64,000 bases of DNA from Pseudoalteromonas spongiae UST010723-006 (lineage in GTDB: Bacteria > Pseudomonadota > Gammaproteobacteria > Enterobacterales > Alteromonadaceae): contig NZ_CP011039.1 of the NCBI RefSeq assembly GCF_000238255.3, forward strand, positions 2,095,001 through 2,159,000. Direction: 5' to 3'. The notes under the pieces were generated by a model. That model was given only the letters and a program-made list of their open reading frames with translations. It did not search any database and was not told the origin of the DNA. The translations under genes were made by a program, and so were the position numbers. Below are positions 36,715 through 46,174 of the stretch, piece by piece. Position 1 is the stretch's first letter; each line of letters begins with the position of its first letter.

Positions 36715-38910
36715 ATGTTGTTATTTGTGCTTATTAAACGCTTAATGCTGATCACCTTTTGCTCTTTATTGTTAACGTGTACGCCTGTGCCCCATTCACA
36801 GTTTCGCGTACTAAATACCGCTCCCGAACAGCAATCTAATCGCATAAATGTCACTAATCACCTTCGCACAACCCCGCGCCCGGCTGATAATACTCAATAC
36901 CCCATTGCGCTCGGTGATGTTGGTCCGATAAAGCCTCTTTACGCCGGTAACAATCGTTATCCATTCTCATGTGATACTGTTCGCTCAGGGCTTGGACAGC
37001 CCTTAGTCGATAATCAACAAGCGCTCGGCACTGCGGTTTTCAGAGAAAATTCAGACGGCAGCTTAAGCAACACCGTAATTGGCTACAGCAAAGACTGTTT
37101 AGTGCCCTCAACATTGCGCTACTTTGTAGTGAATTTAAACGGCGAAAGTGAAGAAATTACCGATTCTTCATCCCTTGATAAACACCAATTCGATAGCAAT
37201 CAGCAACTCATCAGGTTAGAGCAAGGCACGATAAATCGGCATATTTATACCATTGCAATGCCAATCAAAAAAACGGAATTTAACACTTGGCGAACAAGCT
37301 CTCTTTGGAACAAAAAACTTATTTATCAATTTGCTGGCGGTGTTGGTATTGGCTTTCGCCAAGGCAAAGTAAATCCCAAAAAACTATTACAGCGGCGCTT
37401 TAGCCAACTACATAACGGCTATGCAGTGATCACCTCAAGCGCCAACAAAACCAGCTACACTTATAATATGCTGCTTGCCGAAGACACTGCATGGCGGGTA
37501 AAAAAACAATTTGAAGCACTTTATGGCAAACCCATTTACACCGTTGGCATTGGTGGCTCGGGTGGCGGTTTGGCACAGTACTTAATTGCACAAAATAGCC
37601 CTGGTTTAATTGATGCAGCCATACCGCTCTATTCCTACCCAGATATGGTGTCACAAACGATTTATGCCCTTGATTGCGACTTATTCAATACCTATTACCA
37701 CTTTAAAAGTGATTTAGCTAACTGGGATAACAGTGACAAAAAACGTGCAATTGAAGGTTTAAACAATGCCGAGATTGAACATAAATCTTGGTTTTATACG
37801 CCAATAAATCAATTTCTCACAGGTAAGGCGTTTTATCGCCCTAAAATATATAGCGAGTGTGTACATGGCTACTTTGGGCTAAGCAGCCTTGTTAATAATC
37901 CCGCACAAGGCTTTCTAAAGCCTTTATTTAGCCAAACGGTTAATCACCAAACTAACTGGAGTTATTGGCAAGATTTGGCCTTAATAACACAAGCACCTAA
38001 TGCTGCAACAAGTGCACCCGCTCTTTGGGATAACCAAGGGGTTCAATATGGCTTAAATGGCCTTAAACAAGGCAGTTTATCAGCGACTGAGTTTTTGCAT
38101 TTAAATTATCATATTGGTGGGTGGAAAGCACAAACAGAGCAGCGCCCTGAACAACTACTGTTTTTTCCATTTGTAAAAACCCCTATTTGGCTTACACAGT
38201 GGAGCCGGCACAATATCTATGTTGCAGGAAAAAAACCAGCCAAGCGTACGGTGGCGAACCTAGCTGCTGTAAGACAAGCTTATCGCTATGGTCAAGTGTA
38301 TTTGGGATTTAACAGCATACCTACAATCGATATTCATCACTACCTCGAAGATCAGCTTGATATGCACCATATCTCTACGTCATTTGCCACGCGACTTAGA
38401 ATCTTAAAACAACAAGGGCATCTCAAAAACCACCGTATTTGGATTGCTGATAAGCACTACACACCACTCAATGAAGCTTTTTCTGTTATTGATAAATGGT
38501 TGAGTACTCAGCAAGCACCTGATGATGCAAGCGATCGCTGTTTTAATAAGTCGGGTGGGATAATCGCGCAAGGTGAAAATGTCTGGCACGGAAACTGGAA
38601 TAATCAGCCAGCAGGTGCATGTACAAAACATTTTCCCATTTATACTAATTCACGAATTCAAGCCGGCGGGCCATTTTCTGGCAGTATTTTTAAATGTCAG
38701 CGTATTGCTGTAGAAAAAGCGGTAGCAAACGGAGTGTATGCGCCCATCGATATGACGCCCTACCTTGCTGAACTAAAGCGCACTTTTCCCGATGGTGTGT
38801 GTGATTACGATAAACCTGATTTAGGTAATCCGTTTAACGTACTAAATGATAAATCAGACTTACCACCATTGAAATCATCACAAGTGGCCAAATCCAACGG
38901 GCGATCTTAG
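36715..38910 (+). CDS. DUF6351 family esterase-like lipoprotein
   Basis: Exported protein of 731 residues with a lipoprotein-type signal (ITFCSLLLTC). It has an alpha/beta-hydrolase-like core: YTVGIGGSGGGLAQYLI carries a nucleophile elbow GGSGG, and IDIHHYLEDQLDMHH and PLNEAF lie where acid and His residues are expected. The C-terminal block (AGGPFSGSIFKCQ, then FPDGVCDYDKPDLG) matches DUF6351. The family may act on polyester or tannin-like substrates, but the activity here is unknown. Start 36715 is set by a perfect AGGAGG at 36704-36709; an ATG at 36700 would place that site inside the gene. It overlaps a convergent small ORF at the 3' end. Confidence 0.75.
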   Translation: MLLFVLIKRLMLITFCSLLLTCTPVPHSQFRVLNTAPEQQSNRINVTNHLRTTPRPADNTQYPIALGDVGPIKPLYAGNNRYPFSCDTVRSGLGQPLVDNQQALGTAVFRENSDGSLSNTVIGYSKDCLVPSTLRYFVVNLNGESEEITDSSSLDKHQFDSNQQLIRLEQGTINRHIYTIAMPIKKTEFNTWRTSSLWNKKLIYQFAGGVGIGFRQGKVNPKKLLQRRFSQLHNGYAVITSSANKTSYTYNMLLAEDTAWRVKKQFEALYGKPIYTVGIGGSGGGLAQYLIAQNSPGLIDAAIPLYSYPDMVSQTIYALDCDLFNTYYHFKSDLANWDNSDKKRAIEGLNNAEIEHKSWFYTPINQFLTGKAFYRPKIYSECVHGYFGLSSLVNNPAQGFLKPLFSQTVNHQTNWSYWQDLALITQAPNAATSAPALWDNQGVQYGLNGLKQGSLSATEFLHLNYHIGGWKAQTEQRPEQLLFFPFVKTPIWLTQWSRHNIYVAGKKPAKRTVANLAAVRQAYRYGQVYLGFNSIPTIDIHHYLEDQLDMHHISTSFATRLRILKQQGHLKNHRIWIADKHYTPLNEAFSVIDKWLSTQQAPDDASDRCFNKSGGIIAQGENVWHGNWNNQPAGACTKHFPIYTNSRIQAGGPFSGSIFKCQRIAVEKAVANGVYAPIDMTPYLAELKRTFPDGVCDYDKPDLGNPFNVLNDKSDLPPLKSSQVAKSNGRS

Positions 38911-39010
38911 CCGTTTGCTGATCTGAGAAGCGTACACCTGATTTCTCAATTAGGGGAATAATCACGATTAACGCCACGAAAAGCGCAATCAACAAAATAA
39001 AAACATTCAT
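38834..39010 (-). CDS. small two-helix membrane protein
   Basis: 58-residue ORF beginning MNVFILLIALFVALIV with two hydrophobic helices (about 3-19 and 42-57) and a polar hairpin, ending in SLIYHLVR. It begins at ATG 39010 with GGACTG about 8 bases upstream. It lies after the oad terminator and overlaps the 3' end of the DUF6351 gene by 77 bases. The hydrophobic pattern and clean start suggest a real gene; no family is recognised. Confidence 0.5.
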   Translation of the reverse strand: MNVFILLIALFVALIVIIPLIEKSGVRFSDQQTAKIARWIWPLVMISMVVSLIYHLVR

Positions 39011-39087
39011 TAAAACAGTCCAATGTATTAGCGCGTGTTGACCTTTACGGTCTAGCTTTATGAGTGATTGTACCGAGAAAAGTGAAG

Positions 39088-39115
39088 ATAAAAAAGCGGC
39101 CGAATTAACGGCCGC
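39088..39115 (-). terminator. terminator of oadGAB
   Basis: Perfect 7-bp stem GCGGCCG/CGGCCGC with AATTAA loop; minus-strand T-run follows. It lies 32 bases after the oadB stop. Confidence 0.88.
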
Positions 39116-39146
39116 AAAATGAGCTGGTTGAGCTCTACGATGAAAC

Positions 39147-40277
39147 TTATCCCACCATGGCAAGTAATATACCGGCAGCAACTGCACTGCCTAATACGCC
39201 TGCCACATTTGGACCCATTGCATGCATTAGTAAAAAGTTATGTGGGTTTGCTTCTAAACCAACTTTGTTAACAACACGTGCAGCCATTGGTACTGCAGAT
39301 ACGCCCGCCGCACCAACTAATGGATTGATAGGTGTTTTACTAAATTTATTCATTGCCTTTGCCATCAGAACACCTGAACCCGTACCAATACCAAACGCCA
39401 CCGCGCCAAGTGCTAAGATACCTAAGGTTTCAACTGTTAAAAACTGATCAGCCGCAAGTTTTGAACCAACAGCCAAGCCAAGGAATATGGTTGTAATATT
39501 AATCAGCTCGTTTTGCGCGGTTTTACTCAAACGATCCACCACACCTGACTCACGCATTAAATTACCTAAGCAGAACATACCCACAAGTGGTGCAGCTGCT
39601 GGCAAGAACATGGCAATAAGCACTAGCACTAATAATGGAAATATCACTTTTTCCGCTTTGCTAACGTGGCGTAACTGTGGCATTTCAATATTGCGTTCTT
39701 CTTCTGTGGTAAACAACTTCATAATTGGCGGCTGAATAATCGGCACTAACGCCATATAAGAATACGCAGCAACAGCAATTGCACCCAATAGATCAGGGGC
39801 AAGTTTAGACGCTAAGAAGATAGCCGTTGGACCATCTGCACCACCAATAATGGCAATTGCCGATGCATCTTGTAGCGTAAATTCAAAACCTGGAATGTAG
39901 TTTAAGAAAATCGCGCCAAATAAGGTGGCAAAAATTCCAAATTGTGCCGCTGCACCTAACAGCAACATTTTAGGGTTAGCAATCAATGCACTAAAGTCAG
40001 TAAGCGCGCCTACTCCCATAAAAATAAGCAGCGGGAACACCCCTGAATCAATACCAATTTTATACACGTAGTACAGCAATCCACCGGCTTCTGATAACCC
40101 AGCTAGTGGAATGTTGGTTAAGATTGCCCCAAAACCAATAGGCACTAATAACAATGGCTCAAAGTTGCGCACAATTGCAAGGTACAGTAACAGTGCGCCA
40201 ACCAGCATCATAATCAGCTGAGGAAGTTCTAAGTTGGCAATACCTGTGGCTTGCCATAAGGTTATTAAGTTTTCCAT
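39147..40277 (-). CDS. oadB: sodium-pumping oxaloacetate decarboxylase, beta subunit
   Basis: Membrane subunit of 376 residues that couples decarboxylation of carboxybiotin to Na+ export. It is largely hydrophobic with about nine helices and keeps the conserved [10 protein letters not shown] loop and the terminal [13 protein letters not shown]. It is third in oadG-oadA-oadB, 16 bases after oadA, with GGGGAG before the ATG. Together the complex turns oxaloacetate to pyruvate and builds a sodium gradient, useful in a marine cell. Confidence 0.96.
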   Translation of the reverse strand: MENLITLWQATGIANLELPQLIMMLVGALLLYLAIVRNFEPLLLVPIGFGAILTNIPLAGLSEAGGLLYYVYKIGIDSGVFPLLIFMGVGALTDFSALIANPKMLLLGAAAQFGIFATLFGAIFLNYIPGFEFTLQDASAIAIIGGADGPTAIFLASKLAPDLLGAIAVAAYSYMALVPIIQPPIMKLFTTEEERNIEMPQLRHVSKAEKVIFPLLVLVLIAMFLPAAAPLVGMFCLGNLMRESGVVDRLSKTAQNELINITTIFLGLAVGSKLAADQFLTVETLGILALGAVAFGIGTGSGVLMAKAMNKFSKTPINPLVGAAGVSAVPMAARVVNKVGLEANPHNFLLMHAMGPNVAGVLGSAVAAGILLAMVG

Positions 40278-40293
40278 TACAACTCCCCAACCT

Positions 40294-42084
40294 TTACGCT
40301 AGCGACAATAAAGGTTCGCCAGTTGCAACTGAATCCCCTTCAGATACAAATATTTCTGCGATAGTGCCATCTTTAGCTGCACGAACTTCAGTTTCCATTT
40401 TCATCGCTTCCATAATGATCACAACGTCGCCTTTCGCCACTTGTTGACCAGGTTTGGCATTCACTTTAAAAATATTGCCAGACAGCGGAGAATTTAGCGT
40501 TTCGGCAGCATCAACAGAGGTTGATTGCGGTAATACATCTGTGTGTTGACTCGATGCACTTGGTGCTGGCTGAATATTGGTAAGTTCGCCGCTTGGGGCA
40601 ACACTTACTGCATACACTTTGCCATCAACACTGATGCTGTAATGCTCTGTTTTGCCACTTGGTTTTGGCGCGGGTACCTGCTCAGTAGGCAGTGGCTCAT
40701 TACTTGGTGCTGGCTCAAACGCCTCAGGATTATTTCTGTTTTTAAGATATTTCAAACCTATTTGCGGGAATAATGCATACGTTAATACATCATCAATCAC
40801 ATCATCGGCTAAATCTAATTTATCTTTTTGTGCAATTTCATCAAGCTCTTGCTCTAATTTACTGAGTTCTGGTTCAATTTGATCTGCAGGACGACACGTG
40901 ATTGGCTCTGCACCATCAAGTACACGCTCTTGCAATTCTTTATTTACGGGCGCAGGGGTAGAACCGTATTCGCCTTTAAGCACACCAGCGGTCTCTTTGG
41001 TGATTGACTTGTAACGTTCACCGGTTAAAACATTTAACACTGCTTGGGTACCAACAATTTGCGATGTAGGTGTAACAAGCGGTAAAAAGCCTAGATCTTC
41101 ACGCACTTTAGGAATTTCCAACAATACATCGTCTAATTTATCGTCAGCGCCTTGTTCTTTAAGCTGATTTTCCATATTTGTTAACATGCCACCTGGCACT
41201 TGCGCTAACAAAATACGGCCATCAACGCCTTTTAGACTGCCTTCGAACTTAGCGTATTTCTTACGTACGTCTCTAAAGTACGCAGCAATTTCTTCCAGTA
41301 AGTTCATATCAAGGCCGGTTGCACGGTCAGTATTCTCTACGATTGATACAATCGTTTCAGTAGCGCTGTGACCATAGGTCATACTCATACTTGAGATTGC
41401 TGTATCAAGCATATCAATACCAGCATCAATCGCCTTTTGATACGTTGCGGTGCTTAGTCCGGTAGTTGCGTGACATTGCATTGCGATTGGTACAGCAACG
41501 GTCTCTTTTAAACCGGTAATTAATTTTTCTGCATCGTACGGATTAAGCAGACCCGCCATATCTTTAATACAAATAGAGTGAACGCCTAAATCTTCCAATT
41601 GTTTTGCTTGATCAAGCCACATTTGCAGATTGTGCACAGGGCTAACTGTGTATGAGATTGTACCTTGTGCATGTGCCCCTACTTTTACCGCCGACTTAAT
41701 AGCAGTTTCTAAATTACGCACATCATTCATTGCATCAAAAATACGAAAAACGTCGACACCGTTTTTATGTGCTCGTTCAACAAAACGTTCTACCACGTCA
41801 TCAGCATAATGACGGTAACCTAATAAGTTTTGACCACGAAGCAACATTTGCTGTTTGGTATTCGGCATTGCCGCTTTTAACGCACGAATGCGGTGCCAAG
41901 GATCTTCACCTAAATAACGAATACATGCGTCAAACGTCGCCCCGCCCCACGATTCCATTGACCAATAACCTACTTTATCTAGCTTTTCAGCAATTGGTAA
42001 CATATCTTCTAAGCGTAAACGGGTCGCGAGTAATGACTGGTGTGCATCGCGCAGTACTAATTCTGTTAATTTTAGTTGTGACAT
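40294..42084 (-). CDS. oadA: oxaloacetate decarboxylase, alpha subunit
   Basis: Soluble 596-residue biotin enzyme. The N-terminal carboxyltransferase (about 1-460) begins [19 protein letters not shown] Pro/Ala-rich hinge leads to the C-terminal biotinyl domain with EAMKMETE, where the Lys in MKM carries biotin. It transfers CO2 from oxaloacetate to biotin and passes it to OadB. It starts 17 bases after oadG with AGAAGGGG upstream. Confidence 0.97.
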   Translation of the reverse strand: MSQLKLTELVLRDAHQSLLATRLRLEDMLPIAEKLDKVGYWSMESWGGATFDACIRYLGEDPWHRIRALKAAMPNTKQQMLLRGQNLLGYRHYADDVVERFVERAHKNGVDVFRIFDAMNDVRNLETAIKSAVKVGAHAQGTISYTVSPVHNLQMWLDQAKQLEDLGVHSICIKDMAGLLNPYDAEKLITGLKETVAVPIAMQCHATTGLSTATYQKAIDAGIDMLDTAISSMSMTYGHSATETIVSIVENTDRATGLDMNLLEEIAAYFRDVRKKYAKFEGSLKGVDGRILLAQVPGGMLTNMENQLKEQGADDKLDDVLLEIPKVREDLGFLPLVTPTSQIVGTQAVLNVLTGERYKSITKETAGVLKGEYGSTPAPVNKELQERVLDGAEPITCRPADQIEPELSKLEQELDEIAQKDKLDLADDVIDDVLTYALFPQIGLKYLKNRNNPEAFEPAPSNEPLPTEQVPAPKPSGKTEHYSISVDGKVYAVSVAPSGELTNIQPAPSASSQHTDVLPQSTSVDAAETLNSPLSGNIFKVNAKPGQQVAKGDVVIIMEAMKMETEVRAAKDGTIAEIFVSEGDSVATGEPLLSLA

Positions 42085-42101
42085 GATTTGGCCCCTTCTT
42101 A

Positions 42102-42338
42102 TTATTGCTTTTCGCGGTATTGCTTAACTGCCGCGGCAATCGCAGCTACGTGGCTTGTTGGTACTTGATTCCCAGATAATTTAACTGGGTTTGGCGTTAC
42201 CTCAGGCGTTTGAAAATTCGCAAGTACTTTAGACATTGCTTTGATGGTAAAGATCAGTATCGTCAAAAAGACAAATACCACCACCATACCTGTTAACATT
42301 AAAATAGCCGCCTCTAACAGCAATCCTGATACGTCCAT
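42102..42338 (-). CDS. oadG: oxaloacetate decarboxylase, gamma subunit
   Basis: Small 78-residue membrane protein with one N-terminal helix ([25 protein letters not shown]) and a polar C-terminal tail that in the family binds zinc and holds OadA to OadB. I chose ATG at 42338 because it follows GAGGTGGGG; the open reading begins with TTG at 42350. It is first in the oadGAB operon, 90 bases downstream of a PdhR-like operator. Confidence 0.9.
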   Translation of the reverse strand: MDVSGLLLEAAILMLTGMVVVFVFLTILIFTIKAMSKVLANFQTPEVTPNPVKLSGNQVPTSHVAAIAAAVKQYREKQ

Positions 42339-42427
42339 TCCCCACCTCAATCAAGAATTTTTAGTTAAATATTTTTAATAACTATTCAAAATTGGTAATC
42401 AATATTGATCACTTAAACCTAGTTGTC

Positions 42428-42444
42428 AATTGGTAAAACCAATT
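42428..42444. promoter_or_regulatory. PdhR/GntR-type operator upstream of oadGAB
   Basis: Perfect palindrome AATTGGTaaaACCAATT, 17 bases, 90 bases upstream of the oadG start. It fits the ATTGGTnnnACCAAT consensus known for PdhR and related GntR/FadR family pyruvate- or lactate-responsive regulators. The regulator gene is not in the window. Confidence 0.65.
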
Positions 42445-42632
42445 CACAACACTATACATTATTAAACACTCCATTAACAATAGGCTAAAAAGATGACAAA
42501 CATGAGCTTATTTCATGACTTATTTTGCCCCATGATTAGTCATGCTTAACTAGCTAGGCAATAAAAATTAAACACCTAGCGTTATAATCAAATCAATCTA
42601 TTCGGAATGAGTTATTCTAGAAATAACACATG

Positions 42633-42651
42633 AAATTGGTAAGACCAATTT
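42633..42651. promoter_or_regulatory. second PdhR/GntR-type operator upstream of oadGAB
   Basis: Perfect palindrome AAATTGGTaagACCAATTT, 19 bases, about 295 bases upstream of oadG. It shares the same core as the nearer site, which strengthens both calls. Confidence 0.62.
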
Positions 42652-42780
42652 TTATGTTCTAACTTATACTATTCGATAAGAATGGTTATTCAAATTCAAA
42701 GTACACTTTACGTTAACGTAAAGTAACAATGAAAAGCGTTTGAAAATAGGCAATTTAGCCAGATACGTTTGTGGCTGAAC

Positions 42781-42808
42781 TGAGATTTGAGATTTGAGAT
42801 TTGAGAAA
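42781..42808. repeat. short heptamer tandem repeat
   Basis: Three copies of TGAGATT followed by TGAGAAA, a partial fourth, in non-coding sequence. Such a tract could vary in copy number by slippage; no function is apparent. Confidence 0.8.
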
Positions 42809-42870
42809 GAGAATAACTAAATTTCACATATCGGCAACTGCTCCAGATTGATAATTGTTTCCTAAAGCAA

Positions 42871-42967
42871 ATGGTCGACGCGGGACTTATTTAACTAAAA
42901 GAGTGAACCTCCGACCGCCTGGTTCGTAGCATGGTATTCTATCCAGCTGAGCCTAACTAAGCCGTCG
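42871..42967 (-). pseudogene. tRNA-Arg pseudogene
   Basis: Almost the entire tRNA-Arg (ACG) sequence can be aligned, from the CGACGCGGGA 3' block through GAACCTCCGACCGCCTGG, the ACG anticodon region and CTATCCAGCTGAGC. The T-arm is split by about 14 extra bases, the anticodon stem has changes (CATGGTATT) and the acceptor is lost. It cannot fold as a tRNA. Confidence 0.85.
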
Positions 42968-43026
42968 AAGTATGTATTTGCGTTTAAATAGGACTCTGAT
43001 GTTTTGCGTCTAGCAAATTTTAGGCA

Positions 43027-43052
43027 CAAAAAAACCGACTCTCGTCGGTTGA
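43027..43052 (-). terminator. terminator of the Arg/Ser tRNA array
   Basis: Hairpin AACCGAC/GTCGGTT with a T-run on the minus strand, 19 bases after the last tRNA-Arg. Confidence 0.85.
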
Positions 43053-43069
43053 TGTCACTTCAGAAGAAG

Positions 43070-43146
43070 TGGCGGACGCGGGAGGATTCGAACCTCCGAC
43101 CGCCTGGTTCGTAGCCAGGTACTCTATCCAGCTGAGCTACGCGTCC
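43070..43146 (-). tRNA. tRNA-Arg (ACG)
   Basis: 77-nt cloverleaf with encoded CCA, GGACGCG/CGCGTCC acceptor, ACG anticodon (CTACGAA) and GGTTCGAATCC T-arm. Confidence 0.97.
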
Positions 43147-43203
43147 GCAGTATGCTTAATTTTTACATCTCACTCTGATGTTTGTTTCTATTAAATCATA
43201 GAG

Positions 43204-43229
43204 ACAAAAAAACCGACGTTTGTCGGTTG
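43204..43229 (-). terminator. internal terminator within the tRNA-Arg array
   Basis: Hairpin AACCGAC/GTCGGTT with a minus-strand T-run, between the third and fourth tRNA-Arg in transcription order. It is a copy of the one at 43027, so the last tRNA gene arose by duplication of a tRNA plus its terminator. Confidence 0.8.
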
Positions 43230-43247
43230 ATGTCACCTCAAAAGAAG

Positions 43248-43324
43248 TGGCGGACGCGGGAGGATTCGAACCTCCGACCGCCTGGTTCGTAGCCAGGTAC
43301 TCTATCCAGCTGAGCTACGCGTCC
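43248..43324 (-). tRNA. tRNA-Arg (ACG), second copy
   Basis: Same 77-nt sequence as the copy at 43070, ACG anticodon, encoded CCA. Confidence 0.97.
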
Positions 43325-43383
43325 GCAATATTTCTAATTTTACATCTTAGCCGATGACTATTTATTTAACCACTTTAGTAAAG

Positions 43384-43460
43384 TGGCGGACGCGGGAGGA
43401 TTCGAACCTCCGACCGCCTGGTTCGTAGCCAGGTACTCTATCCAGCTGAGCTACGCGTCC
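43384..43460 (-). tRNA. tRNA-Arg (ACG), third copy
   Basis: Same 77-nt sequence. The spacing of 136 bases to its neighbours and nearly identical spacers show tandem duplication. Confidence 0.97.
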
Positions 43461-43519
43461 GTGATATTTCTAACTTTACATCTTAGCCGATGACTATTTA
43501 TTTAACCACTTTAGTAAAG

Positions 43520-43596
43520 TGGCGGACGCGGGAGGATTCGAACCTCCGACCGCCTGGTTCGTAGCCAGGTACTCTATCCAGCTGAGCTACGCGTCC
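43520..43596 (-). tRNA. tRNA-Arg (ACG), fourth copy
   Basis: Same 77-nt sequence as the other copies, first tRNA-Arg after tRNA-Ser in transcription order. Confidence 0.97.
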
Positions 43597-43633
43597 TAAA
43601 TTTTTAGTTTTTACATCTTACTCTGATGTACAC

Positions 43634-43691
43634 GAACTTTGTTCGTAGCCAACTTAACTTAGATAAACTATCCAATTGTTCTACGAGCTCG
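43634..43691 (-). pseudogene. degenerate tRNA-Arg remnant
   Basis: TTGTTCGTAGCCA and CTATCC...TCTACGAGCTC match the anticodon region and D-arm/acceptor of tRNA-Arg (ACG), with many changes in between and no T-arm. It lies between tRNA-Ser and the first intact tRNA-Arg. Confidence 0.65.
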
Positions 43692-43700
43692 TACAAGACA

Positions 43701-43793
43701 TGGCGGAGAAGGAGGGATTCGAACCCTCGATAGGGCTACAAACCCTATACTCCCTTAGCAGGGGAGCGCCTTCGGCCACTCGGCCACCTCTCC
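43701..43793 (-). tRNA. tRNA-Ser (GCT)
   Basis: 93-nt class II tRNA with long variable arm, GGAGAGG acceptor, GCT anticodon (CTGCTAA) and encoded GCCA 3' end. First gene of the Ser-Arg array. Confidence 0.97.
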
Positions 43794-43808
43794 GTCTTGT
43801 GGGTGCGT

Positions 43809-43836
43809 ATATTAAAGCCTATTGAAAATAAGTCAA
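43809..43836 (-). promoter_or_regulatory. sigma-70 promoter of the Ser/Arg tRNA array
   Basis: On the minus strand TTGACT (43836-43831), a 16-base spacer and TAATAT (43814-43809) are followed by a GC-rich segment (ACGCACCC) before tRNA-Ser. This is a standard stable-RNA promoter form. Confidence 0.7.
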
Positions 43837-43962
43837 ACAATTTTAGTCATATTTTTTCTGTTCGTTCACAGAATATGCAGTTTGCTTATTTTTGTAGCTA
43901 AGGCGGCTATAATATACAAGTTTTTGTATTAAGTAGCAGCCGAAACTGCTACTTAAATTTGC

Positions 43963-45783
43963 CTATTTTACACTTTCAATCCAGCTATCTAGTTTAGCTT
44001 CCAAAATCGGCATTGGCAGTGCACCATCGATTAGAATTTGTGTATGGAACGCTTTAATATCAAATTTATCACCAAGCGCTGCTTTTGCTTTTTCACGAAG
44101 CTCGCGGATTTTAAATTCACCCAACTTATATGATAGCGCTTGACCAGGCCAACCGATATAACGCTCAACTTCTGAAATAATGTCACTTTCAGCCATAGAT
44201 GAATTTGCTTTCATGTATTCAATACCCTGCTCACGAGTCCAACCTTTGGCATGGAAACCGGTATCTAATACCAGACGCATCGCACGTAATTGCTCATCAA
44301 CTAAACGTCCGTACCACATGTAGGGGTCAGTAAATAAGCCTAGCTCTTTACCTAAGCTTTCTGCGTACAGTGCCCAGCCTTCAGCAAACACGGTGTAGCC
44401 ACCAAATTTTCTAAAGCGTGGTAAACCTTCCACTTCTTGTTGTAGTGCAATTTGGAAATGGTGGCCAGGCGCTGCCTCGTGAATAGAGAGCGTTTCAAGT
44501 AAAAACTTAGGCTGCGCTTTTAGGTTATGTGTATTGATGTAAAACACACCCGGTCTTGAGCCATCTGGTGCTGGGGCTTGGTAAGAAGCACCCGCAGCAG
44601 ACGCCGCTCTAAATGCTTCTACTGGTTTAACTACGTAATCTGCCTTAGGCGCGATATCGAAGAGTTTTGGCAACTGAGCATCAATCTTAACTTTTACATC
44701 TTCATACGCTTTTACAAGGTCTTCAGGCTTATCATAGTAGAATTCATCGCTATCACGTAAATGAACAAAAAATGCGGCTAAATCACCTTCAAAGCCAACG
44801 GCTTCTTTTACGCCTTTCATTTCATTTAAAATGCGCTCTACTTCACTCAAACCTATTTCGTGAATTTCGTCGGCATTTAAATCAAGCGTGGTGTGTTGCT
44901 TAATTAAGAACTCGTACCAAGCTTTACCATTTGGTAAATTTGCATAGCCTACTTTCTCGTTTGCAGCTGGAATGTATTCTTGCTCTAAGAATTTAGCCAT
45001 TTTTGCGTATGCTGGCACCAGCGTGTTCAGAATAAGCGCTTGATAGTCTTCTTCGATTTGCGCTTTATCTTTTGCAGAAATACTGTCTGGCATTTCAGCC
45101 ACAGGCATCCAAAAAACACTTTGCGTATGATCCGTTACAACGTGCGCTTGGAATTGTGGTAGTAGTTTTTTGGCTAGTACTTGCGGCAAAGTCACATTTT
45201 GCTTCATACCTTCGCGCATATTTGCTTCAACACTTTCAAGCCAAGTTACAAAACCATTTGCACGGCCAATAAAATCGTCAAACTGGGCTTTAGTAGAAAA
45301 CGGTTGCGCACTTTTGCCCGAGCCAAGGCTTGCAAAGGTATTATGCTGACCCGCCATTTGATCAATGGGAATTAAGTAACTAGGAAATTGCTCCGCTTCA
45401 TGTGATAGTGCTAAGTCACGCTCGAAAATTTGATAACTTAGTAGGTCTTGCCCTGTTAGTTTTGATGCGTCAATTTCAGCAAGTTTAGCTTGATACTTTT
45501 TAGTAAATGCAGTGGCTTTTGCTCTATTCTCTTCATTAATTGCCGGGCTCCACTGATTATTGTACTGAGACTCACCGACATAAGTACCTGATACAGGTGA
45601 AAATGCTAACGCTTCATCAAAGTAAGTTTCTACCAGTTGATTTAGTTTTTGATTTTCTGAGACTTGAGCTGATTGCTCTGCTGCCGCTTGTTCGGCTGAT
45701 GTTTTTTGTGTAGTTGTTTGCGTATCCATACAGCCTGTTAGTGCAAGGCCTACAGCAAACGCGAGAGAAGTTTGTTTGATCAT
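43963..45783 (-). CDS. DUF885 family lipoprotein (putative metallopeptidase)
   Basis: Exported lipoprotein of 606 residues. The signal MIKQTSLAFAVGLALTGC ends in a lipobox; the start at 45783 is set by it, the longer reading from 45831 is rejected. DUF885 covers most of the chain and includes HEAAPGHH (from His435), a zinc-like motif, and later EGWALYAESLG. The family is helical and distantly like M32/gluzincin peptidases; substrate unknown. The gene ends about 170 bases before the tRNA-Ser. Confidence 0.82.
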   Translation of the reverse strand: MIKQTSLAFAVGLALTGCMDTQTTTQKTSAEQAAAEQSAQVSENQKLNQLVETYFDEALAFSPVSGTYVGESQYNNQWSPAINEENRAKATAFTKKYQAKLAEIDASKLTGQDLLSYQIFERDLALSHEAEQFPSYLIPIDQMAGQHNTFASLGSGKSAQPFSTKAQFDDFIGRANGFVTWLESVEANMREGMKQNVTLPQVLAKKLLPQFQAHVVTDHTQSVFWMPVAEMPDSISAKDKAQIEEDYQALILNTLVPAYAKMAKFLEQEYIPAANEKVGYANLPNGKAWYEFLIKQHTTLDLNADEIHEIGLSEVERILNEMKGVKEAVGFEGDLAAFFVHLRDSDEFYYDKPEDLVKAYEDVKVKIDAQLPKLFDIAPKADYVVKPVEAFRAASAAGASYQAPAPDGSRPGVFYINTHNLKAQPKFLLETLSIHEAAPGHHFQIALQQEVEGLPRFRKFGGYTVFAEGWALYAESLGKELGLFTDPYMWYGRLVDEQLRAMRLVLDTGFHAKGWTREQGIEYMKANSSMAESDIISEVERYIGWPGQALSYKLGEFKIRELREKAKAALGDKFDIKAFHTQILIDGALPMPILEAKLDSWIESVK

Positions 45784-45853
45784 AGCGTTCTGTCTGATTG
45801 TTAAAATTGTATACATCATATCAGCCCACAAGGCTCTGACAATACAATAAAAA

Positions 45854-45881
45854 CAAAAAAAGCCAGCATAAAATGCTGGCT
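45854..45881 (-). terminator. Rho-independent terminator after csrA
   Basis: Hairpin AGCCAGCAT/ATGCTGGCT with an AAA loop and a long minus-strand T-run, 20 bases past the csrA stop. Confidence 0.9.
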
Positions 45882-45900
45882 CTTAAAATTCTGCTTTAAA

Positions 45901-46092
45901 CTATTCGTTGCCTGGTTCAGCACCTGCTTTCTCAGCTTGAATACGCATATAAATTTCTTCACGATGTACTGAAACATCTTTTGGTGCATTAACACCGATA
46001 CGTACTTGATTTCCTTTTACGCCAAGTACAGTAACTGTAACTTCATCCCCAATCATTAGGGTTTCACCTACGCGACGAGTCAAAATTAGCAT
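45901..46092 (-). CDS. csrA: carbon storage regulator CsrA
   Basis: Global RNA-binding regulator of 63 residues, start [18 protein letters not shown], with the RNA-binding [10 protein letters not shown] segment. AGGAG precedes the ATG. It binds GGA motifs in mRNA leaders and controls carbon metabolism, motility and biofilm. It follows alaS and lysC, an order widely kept in gammaproteobacteria, with an 82-base gap that may hold its own promoter. Confidence 0.98.
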   Translation of the reverse strand: MLILTRRVGETLMIGDEVTVTVLGVKGNQVRIGVNAPKDVSVHREEIYMRIQAEKAGAEPGNE

Positions 46093-46174
46093 TCTTTGCT
46101 CCTAAATATCCAAAGTTTAAAGATTCCGTATCAATTCCATTTTACATGAATATTATTCAAAAAGTTAGAAACTT

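Larger units (their letters stand above)
42339..42870. other. oad promoter region and non-coding spacer
   Basis: Long AT-rich non-coding region. It holds two palindromic operators (42428-42444, 42633-42651) and a short heptamer repeat (42781-42808). No ORF with plausible start was seen. Confidence 0.7.

Noticed and set aside
43070-43600. regular repeats suggestive of a CRISPR array
   Set aside because: The repeats are intact tRNA-Arg genes with encoded CCA; the spacers are similar to each other, unlike CRISPR spacers.
43931-43954. hairpin AAGTAGCAG/CTGCTACTT after the DUF885 gene as a terminator
   Set aside because: Neither strand has a U-tract after the stem, so it is only a weak hairpin.
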